Below, piece by piece: positions 1-10,517 of a stretch of DNA of 64,000 bases. How positions within the stretch are numbered: the first letter of the stretch is position 1; the number at the start of each line of letters is the position of its first letter. Under the pieces are notes generated by a model, which worked only from the letters and a program-made list of their open reading frames with translations, had not been told where the DNA came from and did no database searches. Position numbers and translations under genes: made by a program. The stretch comes from Sipunculus nudus (taxonomy: Eukaryota; Annelida; Sipuncula; Golfingiida; Sipunculidae), in assembly GCA_026874595.1 (NCBI GenBank), contig CM049320.1, positions 37,232,214-37,296,213 of the forward strand, given 5' to 3'.

Positions 1-1272
1 GACAATGAAACTATATCACCAACTTATATGAAGCTTGCACGAACACAGCATATGCGTCTACTTCAGTATTGTAACGTGTTTTTATCCTGCCTACTTTGTA
101 TTTGTGAGCACCTAATATGTTCTTGTCATTTAATATATTAACAGTTCTTTGAATAATTATCAGATGCAAACCTATTATAAATAAATAATATGAATATATT
201 TTAACAAATCGAATGATTCTCAAGACAAACTATATTAATCACCTTAGGAAATTATTTAAGTTGGGTATAGGAAACCCTGTGACTGTATATAAAGCATACA
301 GTTTGGAATTACCACTTTAATTAATGAATATATATTAGCTTCTTGTACAAGATGACCCTATTTTGTCATAGCCATGTGTAATATGCATAGTGCACGTGAA
401 CAGTTAACCTTTACAGTCATGTGATCTAACAAAATATATCCTCATCACTATTAAGGGTACCGTATTCTTAGCTCAGAAGTGCGTCTTTTAATGGAAGCAA
501 CTATATATCTACAGCAAAGGACCACTCTCAGTACAGATATCTAACAAAAAAGAACAAATTATGTAATCATCTTACCTCACGCAAGGTGTTGACGAGTTGG
601 AGCCATTGCACCCGGTGATTAGTATGGAATTTGGACGAATTGTTTGTATGGGCAAATTCCATATCGGTGACTGAGGCCACACGAATTAGCAGTTTGTATC
701 TCTGTCGAACGTTTGATTCGTGATGCATATGGAGCGTGGGATTACTATTTTGGAATGTTTAACTCTTAAGTATGAGAAACAGGTAAAATTCAAGAATTAT
801 TCCTAGCACCGTAACTAAATATATGTTTACTTATTTTATACACAATAAAATCCCATCTCAATGAATAAATATTTAAAACAATACACTGGGCTAATGCATG
901 CATATAAAACACCATCCGAATGCGTAATTCTCTCACACTGAACAAGATTACTGAGAAACTTAGGTTCTCGATATTTTTTTATAATCCTTTTGGCATATCC
1001 AAGGAGAATGGCATTTAATCTAAATCAAAGTCAGGACCAGTATCAGTATAAAATAGATAAACGTAATTATTTTTACATCAAAAACCATTATTGGCCGAGT
1101 AAGAACGATGAAAAAGTGAATACGCGAAAAAAAAAACATGTAAAAAAAAGAATCAAGGAATAATTAACAGCTTTTGACCATTTTACTATCTACTGAATTG
1201 TAAGTAACATATCACATATGCGATATCTGTAAAGGTATACACACAAAATAGTATATTTAATAGCTATTTTCA
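1..1272. other. AT-rich intergenic stretch, nothing recognised
   Basis: I see no domain-like peptide, no splice-bounded exon and no clear repeat structure here. Open frames are short and stop-bounded, as expected by chance in AT-rich DNA. Confidence 0.6.
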
Positions 1273-1402
1273 ATTTACAAAGGCCTTACCGTTCCTTCCT
1301 AAAAGAATATTTTCTTCATTATAACTTTAATAGCTATTTTCAATAAAAGTTATAAGAAGAAAACTATTCTTTGAGGAAGGACAGAAAGGGCTTTTGTTAA
1401 TT
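1273..1402. repeat. Imperfect long hairpin (inverted repeat, MITE-like)
   Basis: Two arms of about 58 bases (1273-1330 and 1344-1402) are reverse complements at roughly four positions in five, around a 13-base loop. Landmarks are TTCCTTCCTAAAAGAAT in the left arm and ATTCTTTGAGGAAGGA in the right arm. A 16-base direct repeat, AATAGCTATTTTCAAT, also occurs just before the left arm and in the loop. This could be a palindromic MITE remnant or a foldback. No target duplication was identified, so the class is open. Confidence 0.6.
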
Positions 1403-1989
1403 AAAATCTGCACACAGTTTGTACACAAATAGAAACATAAATATCAGCACTCAGGAAACATATGAAAATTTGTTAATATGGCCTAGTCTATATATGTGTA
1501 TATGCCGAGTATACACCTCTACCGCTTTTCTCTCGACAATCGTAATTGATCATTTGCTTTGGGCGCCTTATCATTGCTATTAATGTATTACACATGGTAC
1601 ACCGTACATCATCTAGGAGAACACCGGAAAGAGTACTATTCTATTATTTTTATGTTAATGGGGTGGGGGTGGGGGTGGGGCGACTAAACTGTTTGCGACT
1701 GAATTTAACTGTCGACGAATTAATTTCTATTTTGGCCTTTTCGACTGTGAGATTCTGTGCATCTATTGCCTCCGATGATAAGAATGTTCAAGTATGCAAG
1801 CCAGTTATTCTTCAGTAATAGATAGTTCTTTAAAAAGGAAGGGTAAAAGGATGACCCACTGAACCCTAACACTAATAACAGGACATTAGCTTAGCAAACT
1901 TAAAGTGTGTCCTTCGCTCGTCGTCTGGCCGTTCGTAGAGAGGACACCGATAGCAACAATAGGGCCGAGCAATTAAACTTCACAGTTAT

Positions 1990-2400
1990 ACAAGTCCTGG
2001 AAGGTCAACTGTGGAAACCAAAGACAGGTCATTTTCAGCTATATCCTTTAAGTTATAAACCAGAAACATCTGAAACCAACCATGTTGACGGGTCATTTGG
2101 AAGTTCTTTGAGAAAAACAAAATTTAAACAACTCTAGACTCATAGACCATTTAAATGTAAGACCTAGACAGTTCAAACTCCCGAGGCTGACAGGATGTGA
2201 AAGTTATTCTGAGGAAACCAGACTGTAAATCACTGTCACGTTCACTGAGTCGTTGAACGAAAATCTGAGAAGCCATCATCCGTTCGCTAATAAAACACAT
2301 ATTGTAACTCTAGGACCAAGAAAGTTTACACTTCTCATGCCGACAGGTCCTGATAGAACTTCTGTGGAAACCAAAAAGAAGTGATCTATATGGAGGATAA
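1990..2400 (+). repeat. Three diverged copies of a ~155-200 bp unit
   Basis: A segment of the type 'CCTG..AG....CT.TGGAAACC' recurs near 1994, 2193 and 2345. The spacing and the wording (a bond of 'ggaaacc' after a 'gacaggtcctga' stretch) resemble the ~160-bp core units at 19.9-20.5 kb, but divergence is high. The resemblance is seen; common origin is inferred. Confidence 0.3.
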
Positions 2401-2402
2401 TA

Positions 2403-3852
2403 ATCAAAGGCTGTATATTAGAATATAACTAATACATATCCAATCAGTGAACCAAAACTATGTAAAACGCATGTTTTTTTATACATTATTAATCAAACAA
2501 ATATTTACGTTTTATACAATTTTCACTTACCACCTGATGCAAGAGCTTCGAAAGGTCCTGAACAAAATAAACAGTCTACACTAAGGCGTTCTCATTATAT
2601 TTTCTTCACTGAAAGACTAAAACAGCAAAACTCTTTCTCTTTCTCTCTCTCTATATATATATATAATCATTACATCATAATCTGGAATTTATGTAAGTGG
2701 TTAAATAAGATTTAGACTCATTGTACTCATTAATATTTCCTTATAACTAGGAATGCCGGGCATATGACCCCACTGGCTGTGTTACATGTTAACGTGTTGA
2801 CCAAGAGCTCGAGTTCACGCTGACTCACCCAAAAATAAGTTATAATGTACGTATTAAAACAAACTGAAAAAGAATCATGAACGACCCATCCCCGAAGATA
2901 TGTAAAACATAAATTAAGGACCATCTCCAATTACCGGTACACTTGTCTTTTTCCAAAATATTAGATAATACCTTTATTGTCAATTAAGCATGTTTTTGAT
3001 ATACATATTTTTCAATAATACAATATTACGGATGTAACCATATTTTTAAAAGACTAGCTAACACTTTTCAATAATCTGTAGAGACATAAACATGCATGTA
3101 TATAGTAGGATGAATATATTTGTTTTTAACATGGAGCCTTTATTGATATATCTGCATCTCCCTAACCGTACACCATCTCATCACGAGTAGAAACCAGCCG
3201 TCAAAACCACATTAAATGATTCACCATTCAAAGCATTTATTTTACATTGTTCATTGCAGGAATGTTTGCAACTGTTCACACGAACACGAACTTTGATTTG
3301 AATGTCCATATAAAGTCCAACCGGCCAGAAAAATCAGTAGTCTCGGTTGTTCTCTTCGATTGTTTAACTCCTGTTTGATGATGGCAGGGTGATTTCAGAC
3401 AAGATATAGAGCTGTTGTGTCATCCGCATAGTTCTTAATACTAAGTTTAAATGTACATTTCCAGCATTTTGAAATTCTTTGTCTTTGTGGAATTATCTCA
3501 AACTAATTTCGTAGAAACGTCGGATCAACTGTGTCTTCAGGAGTGTAAATGACACTTTTCTTAACCTAGCATTCACTGCACACTCGAAAGAATTTTACAA
3601 TGTATGAAATAAATGAAAATATACATTTTTTTCCATAACAATACTTTTACAATAAACAATTTAAATTTTTTCCTTTTTAAAGCATTGCCATAAGCAACAT
3701 ACCACCAAAATGTTCATGTTGAATATTAGAAAACATTCCGGTCAAACAATACTGTGTTTAATGAATATTTACGTGTTATTACAAGGTTACAGATGTGAAA
3801 ATGATATGGGATATAAACAAATTAGTAAGTTAATTACTGGCTCTAATTACAG
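2403..3852. other. AT-rich stretch with no recognised gene
   Basis: It contains a short (CT)n/(TA)n patch near 2635-2665 and otherwise nothing I can support. The part just before 3853 behaves as intron sequence leading to an AG acceptor. Confidence 0.5.
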
Positions 3853-3995
3853 GGGCTACCTCCGGAATAGGGGTCGAAACTGCTTTAGAATTTGCCAGGA
3901 ATGGGATGAGACTGCAAAAACAGGTCCAAAACTAGAGCGAATTTAGGGTGTGGCACAACAATGCCAAGAAGCTGGACTGTCATCTGAAGAGGAAC
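3853..3995 (+). pseudogene. Short-chain dehydrogenase/reductase (SDR) exon fragment, broken
   Basis: SDR enzymes are NAD(P)(H)-dependent oxidoreductases with a Rossmann fold. Directly after an 'attacag' acceptor the frame reads ATSGIGVETALEF, which with the preceding glycine gives the family's TGxxxGxG cofactor-binding motif followed by the usual helix ending in ARNGMR. After about 19 residues the reading must change frame. In the second frame the peptide PKLERI, a stop, then GVAQQCQEAGLSSEE fits the segment after beta-2 where SDRs read 'GARR..KLEE.A.QC...G'. The frameshift and the TAG make this a decayed exon. No Asn-Ser-Tyr-Lys catalytic exon was found downstream. The subfamily cannot be named from this length. 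The match to the family is confident; the extent of the exon is not. Confidence 0.5.
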
Positions 3996-6440
3996 CCTAA
4001 CCTTCACATCCAATCTGATAAAAACATGATTAGTCTTCCAAACTGAGAAGCAGTCATTTTCAGATTATTATTAAAGCAATCTTTCATATGTTAGCAACTG
4101 TGTATGGTATTGCGACATTAATGTTATTAGATATTTCATCCTTATACCTCGGAGTGTAAGTTTTTGGCGCATGTCTACACTTTTCTACGACCGGAAACTT
4201 TAACTGAAGGTCTGGCGATGAAAATGGAGTAGCAGGATCAATGCGTAAAACATCGTTTGTACACTTTGTATGCATCGTTACTAGTAATCCATAATAGTAT
4301 ATTTCTGACCATTTCTACGGAACGTTATCACCTCAAACGTTGTATATCTAGACTCGAAAGATGTGTGTGTATCCAGTTATATTGGAAAAAATGCTTAGTC
4401 TGATGGATAATTAAAGATAACTAACAGAAAACATGAACTGTCAGAAGGACAGGTTGAAAAATAAATAGCACCAAAGTGCTCACATTTATAGTGGCGACAT
4501 TTTCTTTATAATTATTTTTATATTCTCTGATATATTTAACAAACGATTGCATACAGGGGAAGATTGTCACACCAAACATGCCGAGGGTAAAGAGGGTACT
4601 GAGTTATCTTTCTGTTAAAACTTTGTTGTATCACACTTAAGTGTAAACATCATTCTTATGTGAAGTTATTATTATGAGAGAGGATTCTTTTAAGTTGTTG
4701 TTGCCATGGTTAAGGTCTTATATGTCCCATTACTGTTTATACTTTCTGCCGTTTGCCTTTCTACCTCTTACCTTCATTTGCTCAAAGAATCTACGTATTT
4801 ATTATATATCTAATGCAAAAAGTATACTTGGAAACTTATACAAAATCGTTTAAGCCGTAGCCCCATTGCCAGAATATCGCAGAATCAGCAAGACTTTTCC
4901 AATAACTTGAAGCTGGTACCTACAGATATAATTTCCTATTCATGCAATAAATAAACATATTTATTTATGAATAAACCAAAATATTTTTTATTTACCTTCC
5001 AGAGACTAGATATCTGTAACGGAACGTAAAGTTAGTATGAAAGTATTTTCATATAACAGAATTACCTTGATTGTTTTTTATTTAATTTTAATTCTAACAG
5101 GTTCGTCTTCAACAGTTTATACAAGAAACCTATACTGCGGAGGTAATTTCTGAATTGTCATGTGTTAATTAAAACAGAGAACCATATATCCAAAGCAGCT
5201 GGTTTATTAGTTGATTGTAATAATTGACACGTTTTTACCCATTTTCAATGTTCATTTATACTGTAAAATATTTGCAAAAATGTTGATTCACGTAGAATCT
5301 AAATATTCTTCGATTTCTATCTTAACAATCACAAAATCATATAACTATAAAAATGCATACATATTTATGTATACGCGTGTACACCTTCTGTCCAGGAGGA
5401 TGGTGCGGTGCAGCAAACCCAATCCCTAACCCGTGTCACTAACCCCTCTCCCTGGTCAGGCCCCCGGGGACAGCTACTCCTTCAGGTGATGCCCTGCTTA
5501 GTGCTCTGTTATCTAAATATGTATGACAAAAACTTATAATTACAACATAAGGGATTATAATCCAAACGTTTAAAATCAATCATGTAAATTACTCTAAACA
5601 TCCAACATAGGTGTCTTAAGTTGTTCAGATCTGGCAAGAATAGTTCATCCTCAGGAATAAATATTCAACACACGCATTGGAGCTTTAAAGTTTAATCTCA
5701 GACACCCGGGAAAGTCATTACATATATAGCTGGTATGAAACCTTCTCGGTTATTCGATTGATTGGTTCTGCTGATATCATTCTTATGATTCCACGTGAGT
5801 TTTCAATTTGAATACCAGGTAATTGTAAAATAAAGATAATTTGCATTGAATTAAGGTAAAAAGGTATCCAAAGTTTAACTTATAAATACATTTCAAACGT
5901 TTCTTCAAATTTATATTTCAATCAATGTGTAATAAATTAACATGTAACAGCTGTAAAGTATTAATAAATATATACATATGAATCATTTACTCTTAAGAGC
6001 TAAGCCATTGGAAGCTTCTGTAAAACATATGCGACTAATTTTCTGGCTTTTTAAAATTAATCCATGTCACTTGTAACTGGTTATTGTACATATATTAAAT
6101 TAAAACCATGGGTCGAGGGCTCGCAGGAAGTTGAAAAAAACACAGGCAGACAGAGAGACAGGTAGACCGGGAACATGTGAAAACAATCATTTGAGTTAGT
6201 CATATTCTTGAAGAGCAGAAACAAACGCATTTTATTACTTATTCTTAAATTGTGAAATCTGTGAACCTGTCTGGTTTATGAGAAATCTTTCCAAGATGGA
6301 TGAACATGCCAAATTTCTGACCAATACCTTGGGTCCAGCAAGGAGATACTTAAGAACTTAAGAGCCCTGGCAGTTTCCGAGGCTAGAGGCATTCATGAGG
6401 TGTCCACATCGGCCTTGGGGGGCATGGCACCCATGAAGTG
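3996..6440. other. AT-rich intergenic stretch
   Basis: The only standout is a GC-rich patch around 5388-5500 (CCTAACCC, GGCCCCCGGGGAC). It could be the edge of an old dispersed repeat, but no second copy was recognised in the window. Near 6145-6170 a short AGACAGAGAGACAGGTAGAC tract resembles the tetranucleotide parts of the hairpin elements described elsewhere. Confidence 0.4.
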
Positions 6441-6505
6441 ATCACATGCAGTCTTGAGTAAATGGAGCTGAACTGACCTTATGACCACTGGCAAACTCAG
6501 TGGGC

Positions 6506-6600
6506 ACTCATTGAACTCTTGACCTGTACCTGGCTGCACTGAATGAACTCTTGACCTCTATCTGGCTGCACTGAGTAAACTCTTGACCTGTTGAATAATC
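6506..6600 (+). repeat. Short tandem repeat, ~32-bp unit
   Basis: The unit 'actcttgacctg(t)a(c)ctggctgcactga(a)' occurs about three times in a row, the last copy truncated at 'tcttgacctgttga'. It leads directly into the 173-bp duplication that follows. Confidence 0.6.
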
Positions 6601-6676
6601 TGTGCAGTTGGCAGTCTGCCAAAGCTTTAAATAGATCGAAACTGACTTTTGGCCTGTTGCCAAAACTGAAACAGTT

Positions 6677-7020
6677 GGCAGTCTGTCAAGCTATTTATAG
6701 ATACAGACACAATCTTGGCCTGTTGGTAAATCTGTTCACACATACTGAAAGACTTTGGCTAAATTTTTTTTAAGCTGATATATAAGACTTTTTATTAAAA
6801 TGTTTAGAATAATAAAAGATGCAGTCCTTTTATTGTTCAAGGTCCAATTGGCACTCTGCCAAGCTATTTATAGATACAGACACATTCTTGGCCTGTTGGT
6901 AAATCTATTCACACATACTGAAAGACTTTGGCTCATTTTTTTAAGCTGATATATAAGACTTTTTATTAAAATGTTTAGAATAATAAAAGATGTAGTCCTT
7001 TTATTGTTAAAGGTCCAATT
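6677..7020 (+). repeat. 173-bp tandem duplication
   Basis: Copies begin at 6677 and 6850 (GGCAGTCTGTCAAGC and GGCACTCTGCCAAGC) and end with the same 'gtccttttattgtt(c/a)aaggtccaatt'. They differ at only a few positions, so the duplication is young. A shorter partial unit (GTTGGCAGTCTGCCAAAGC) precedes at about 6606. No coding potential is evident. Confidence 0.8.
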
Positions 7021-7996
7021 TTATTACCAAAAACCATTTAAGTAAACTTGACCAAAGACCACCTAAGAATCATTTTTTGTGCAATGTAACAGACATTTTT
7101 GTAGAAGACTATTGCAGCCCTTGCTAAATACTTACTAATGGCTACAAGAGTAACTTCAGCTTTCTATGATTCTACCAAAAATCAATGAACCTAGTCTATT
7201 CTTATAAAATGTAGAGAACATAAATTTCTTGTGACAACTAACACCATTCAGCTTCAGTTTCATCATGAAACATTTAAAGCTTAAAGTGGCTAAAATTACA
7301 AGGTTTTTGTTCATAAAATAAACAGTTCAATGAAGGTAGCACCAGAAACCCTCAATTTCAAACATGAGTAATGTTGCAACATTTGTAAAAAACTTAGTTA
7401 TGCTAGCTCCTGTCGTTTCTGAGATTCTCATGTTAGTTTGGCCAAATGACTAATTTCAAATTCCTGTATCTCAGCCAAAATTAGCCAAACTGGTACCAAT
7501 TGAACAAACTTGAGAGCGCTTATTAATGGGATAATTTTTGTGAAATATTGAACAATTTGGTTCAATGGTTTCGGAGTAGAAGACTATCAAATTTTTCAAG
7601 TTCTTTTATTATTGTGTTGGTTTTGCTAGATGCCTTCTAAACCACTGTACAGACGTTTCGGTCTGCAGAAGGAAGCACTTGAGGTATCATTTTCTTTGAT
7701 GACAAGTTCCACAACTCTTATGTTGAGGGGAATGAAAGCACTACATTATTGCCGATGTAGCCAGTAAAAAATGGCTGTAATCTCCTAAAGAACATGTACT
7801 ATTATATGTTAAACTATAAAATGTGTGACCTTGTCTGACGACAACCCGGCCTCTTGACACAACATGGAAGTATTCTTCAAACGGTCTTGGTTCAGGTCAA
7901 CCAGAGCCAGTCTTATACTTTTACTTGCAAACTCTACTAGCCCCCATACCGGAACCACCACCTGCAAAGCGCTGACTCAGGTTATAACGTGAGAAG

Positions 7997-8000
<4 letters not shown>
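7021..8000. other. AT-rich stretch, no gene recognised
   Basis: No splice-bounded or domain-bearing frame is visible. A phrase of the kind 'gtatctcagccaaaattagccaaactggtaccaa' suggests an old dispersed repeat, but no second copy was found here. Confidence 0.4.

Positions 8001-8051
<51 letters not shown>
8001..8051. repeat. (TA)n microsatellite
   Basis: Uninterrupted TA dinucleotides for about 51 bases. Apparent open frames reading Tyr-Ile repeats across it are artefacts. Confidence 0.95.
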
Positions 8052-8052
<1 letters not shown>

Positions 8053-8211
8053 CACCATGAAACGGACCAATGTAACCTTTGTATGTAGGAGAAATACAAT
8101 ATACTGGACCACAAAAGCGACAAGACATCCTATTAAACAGTCGAATGAATTTATTTCGAAATGCCGACACCTGAAACTACCGAACCGTGTTAAAAGAAAG
8201 TAATAGCTAGG

Positions 8212-9065
8212 TGTTACATATATCTCTTTTATTGTGTGTGGCGGTCTTACATGTTATGTGCAGCGCTAGTATTGTCCGTTCCTGTGGCGGCATAGCCCGG
8301 CCCACGCGTGGGGTCTGACGTGTTAACACAGCGGGCATGCTAGTCATGGGCTTTCTCGCCTGGCCGAGCCGGGCCGGCCCACGTGTAAACCCTGATATGT
8401 AGGAGTACAGCGTTCTTGGTTCGAGATGTTTCCTGTGTATTATATTGGGTTCTTTAGATTGTTCGGGAAATGGAAAGTTCTTGGCTTGAGGTGAAAAGTT
8501 ATAAATAAGAGGCTGTGTTTAAGAGCAGGGACAGAAGAGAGATATATTCCAGCGGACACTGGAGAGTGTAATTCAGTTTGTGGACTTTTTCCTATACTTG
8601 CGGCAGTTATAGCTTTTCTTCGAATTTGTAACGGATTTTAATTAGTCTTCAGTTTGCCTTTTGGATCACTGTCAGAACTTCGCTTTTGGATTATAATAAA
8701 TTTATTTTGTGATTGAGCCGAACTGTTATTCTCTGAGAAGATTTGTGTGAACTGTTCATCTGGATTATATGCTTTAAAAGACTTTTGTCGCTGTGACAGT
8801 GGTGGTATACAGGTACTGTACACATTATTTATATTCTGTTGTACTGTTGTTGTGCTGTTTAATTGTATTGATTTAGTGTATTGTAATATTAGGGTTGTTA
8901 TAAGAATAAATAATAGTTATTTTTAACAAAAAACACCGACTTCTTTATTTATTCCCTTCGACAGTTCACGCTGCCTGGTGTTACAGAATCTGATTTTTAT
9001 TATCTCCATTACAAAATCTGTGTTCGTCACGACTACGTGATCGGTTTATATTAGCTTTCGAAACA
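8212..9065 (+). mobile_element. Solo-LTR-like dispersed repeat, copy 1
   Basis: This block is collinear with 28851-29622 over most of its length. Shared landmarks, in order: a GCGTTCTT...AGATGTTTC patch, a TATA box (TTATAAATAAGAGGCTGTG here, CTATAAATTAGGGGCTGTG there), CAGTTTRCCTTTGGAT, GTGACAGTGGTGGTAT, AATTGTATTGATTTAGTGTA, CGCTGCCTRGTGTTACAGAAT and CGTCACGAYTACRTGATC. The ends TGTTACA... and ...AAACA (TGTTACA...CCGTAACA in the other copy) are the TG..CA inverted termini of LTRs. TATA box, downstream AATAAA-type signals and a length of about 0.8 kb fit a Ty3/gypsy LTR. No target duplication or internal region was found, so the solo-LTR call is inference. Confidence 0.6.
8495..8504 (+). promoter_or_regulatory. 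TATA box inside LTR-like repeat copy 1
   Basis: TTATAAATAAG lies in the middle of the LTR-like repeat and is conserved in the relative at about 29130 (CTATAAATTAG), followed in both by GGCTGTGTTT. Conservation in position between two diverged copies supports its role as the LTR core promoter. Confidence 0.45.
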
Positions 9066-9235
9066 CTGTGTCCCCAACTTGCGTCAGTCTATGATGATCG
9101 CCCGGATGCCAATACCGCCAACGGCGTGATACTCATAGTTAAACACGATGCTCCTGCGTGCTTAACGTTTAGTTAATCTGTTCTACCTTAGCTGTATCGA
9201 GTACTATACTGCAAGCAATGGAACCTACTTAGATT

Positions 9236-9272
9236 ATTTATATACATACATATATATATATACATATATATT

Positions 9273-9313
<41 letters not shown>
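9236..9313. repeat. Interrupted (TA)n microsatellite
   Basis: TA repeats with a few TACA and TTTAAA interruptions. Confidence 0.9.
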
Positions 9314-9315
<2 letters not shown>

Positions 9316-9460
9316 GGAGAGTGCTAGTTAATTTCTATATGACACTGTCCTGTAGCATAAGTAATTAGTTTTGAAAAATATTTGCATTTGATTAAGAATT
9401 TTCTATCAAGTATTGAGAAAAAGCGGAGGTTCCACCAGATATAACAAACCCAACTGATAT

Positions 9461-9465
<5 letters not shown>

Positions 9466-9501
<36 letters not shown>
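9466..9501. repeat. (GA)n microsatellite
   Basis: About 18 GA dinucleotides in a row. Confidence 0.95.
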
Positions 9502-9504
<3 letters not shown>

Positions 9505-10481
9505 ATACAAGGGAACGGATCTGATCCTAGACCGCAGTTCAACAAATGGGGAACATTTCTCTCTTTAAGCCCTCGTATCTTACTTAAATGATATCTTAAA
9601 TTGTTCGGTTGGCGTCGCAAACGCTGCATAACAGAAAAATAGATAAAATATATTTCTGACCCAAACGCAGACTATGTGCATGATAGCTCCCTGGTTCACT
9701 TGATGTCGGGTCATTTCCATTGAGAAATGAAGGAAATGCCTCGTTTAGGAAACTGAAGGACATCTAAATGATTGACCAGTTTTACCTCAAGCCTCACCTG
9801 TAATTATAGCGACTTTCTCCTTAGTTTCCATGACGCTAAACCCTTTTCATTTGAACAAGGGTTTATCTTTTTTGAGACAAGCTAAAACCAGTTAAGCTCA
9901 AAGCACAGTATATCAGGTCATACACTATGCCACATGCTTTTTACCGCTGCCTGCATAATTTAGAGAGCCGCCTAAGCTCGTTGACCTATAACGTGACAGA
10001 CAAAGCGTGTCATTAGACGCCTGTACACGGCAAACCTGGACTTCCTGTATATATAGGCCTTGTTTGCTTAAATATAAGTAGGACATTCCATTGCAGTCCC
10101 GACAGACGTGACATCTCCTTCTCCCCGAAATAGGACATTTTGTCAAAAGCTTCGACAACCTCCTCCCTCCCCCACTCCCCCCCCCCCTTGTGAAGCAAAA
10201 TGAAAAAATCCGAACCCCGGAATTTTATTATTTTCTTTATATTTTTAGTACAATAACTTTTTATTATTTTAAAAGGGGGACACTATTATTTCTAGCACAC
10301 TTTTGCCCGAAATTCACAATCTTTAGAATATTTTTTAGAATATATTTTAATGTGAACACTCAGTGGTAACCACGTTTTCATGAATACGCACAAGTATCGT
10401 CAATGACGGATAGGTCACATACATTGTGGTTTACCATAGAGAGAGTCCAAAGCGAGGCTCTAAAGAAACAAACAGACAGAT

Positions 10482-10517
<36 letters not shown>

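Noticed and set aside
7921-8170. Frames rich in Tyr-Ile repeats
   Set aside because: They are translations of a (TA)n microsatellite; the same applies at 10.4, 23.2, 39.2, 43.5, 45.1, 59.1 and 60.7 kb.
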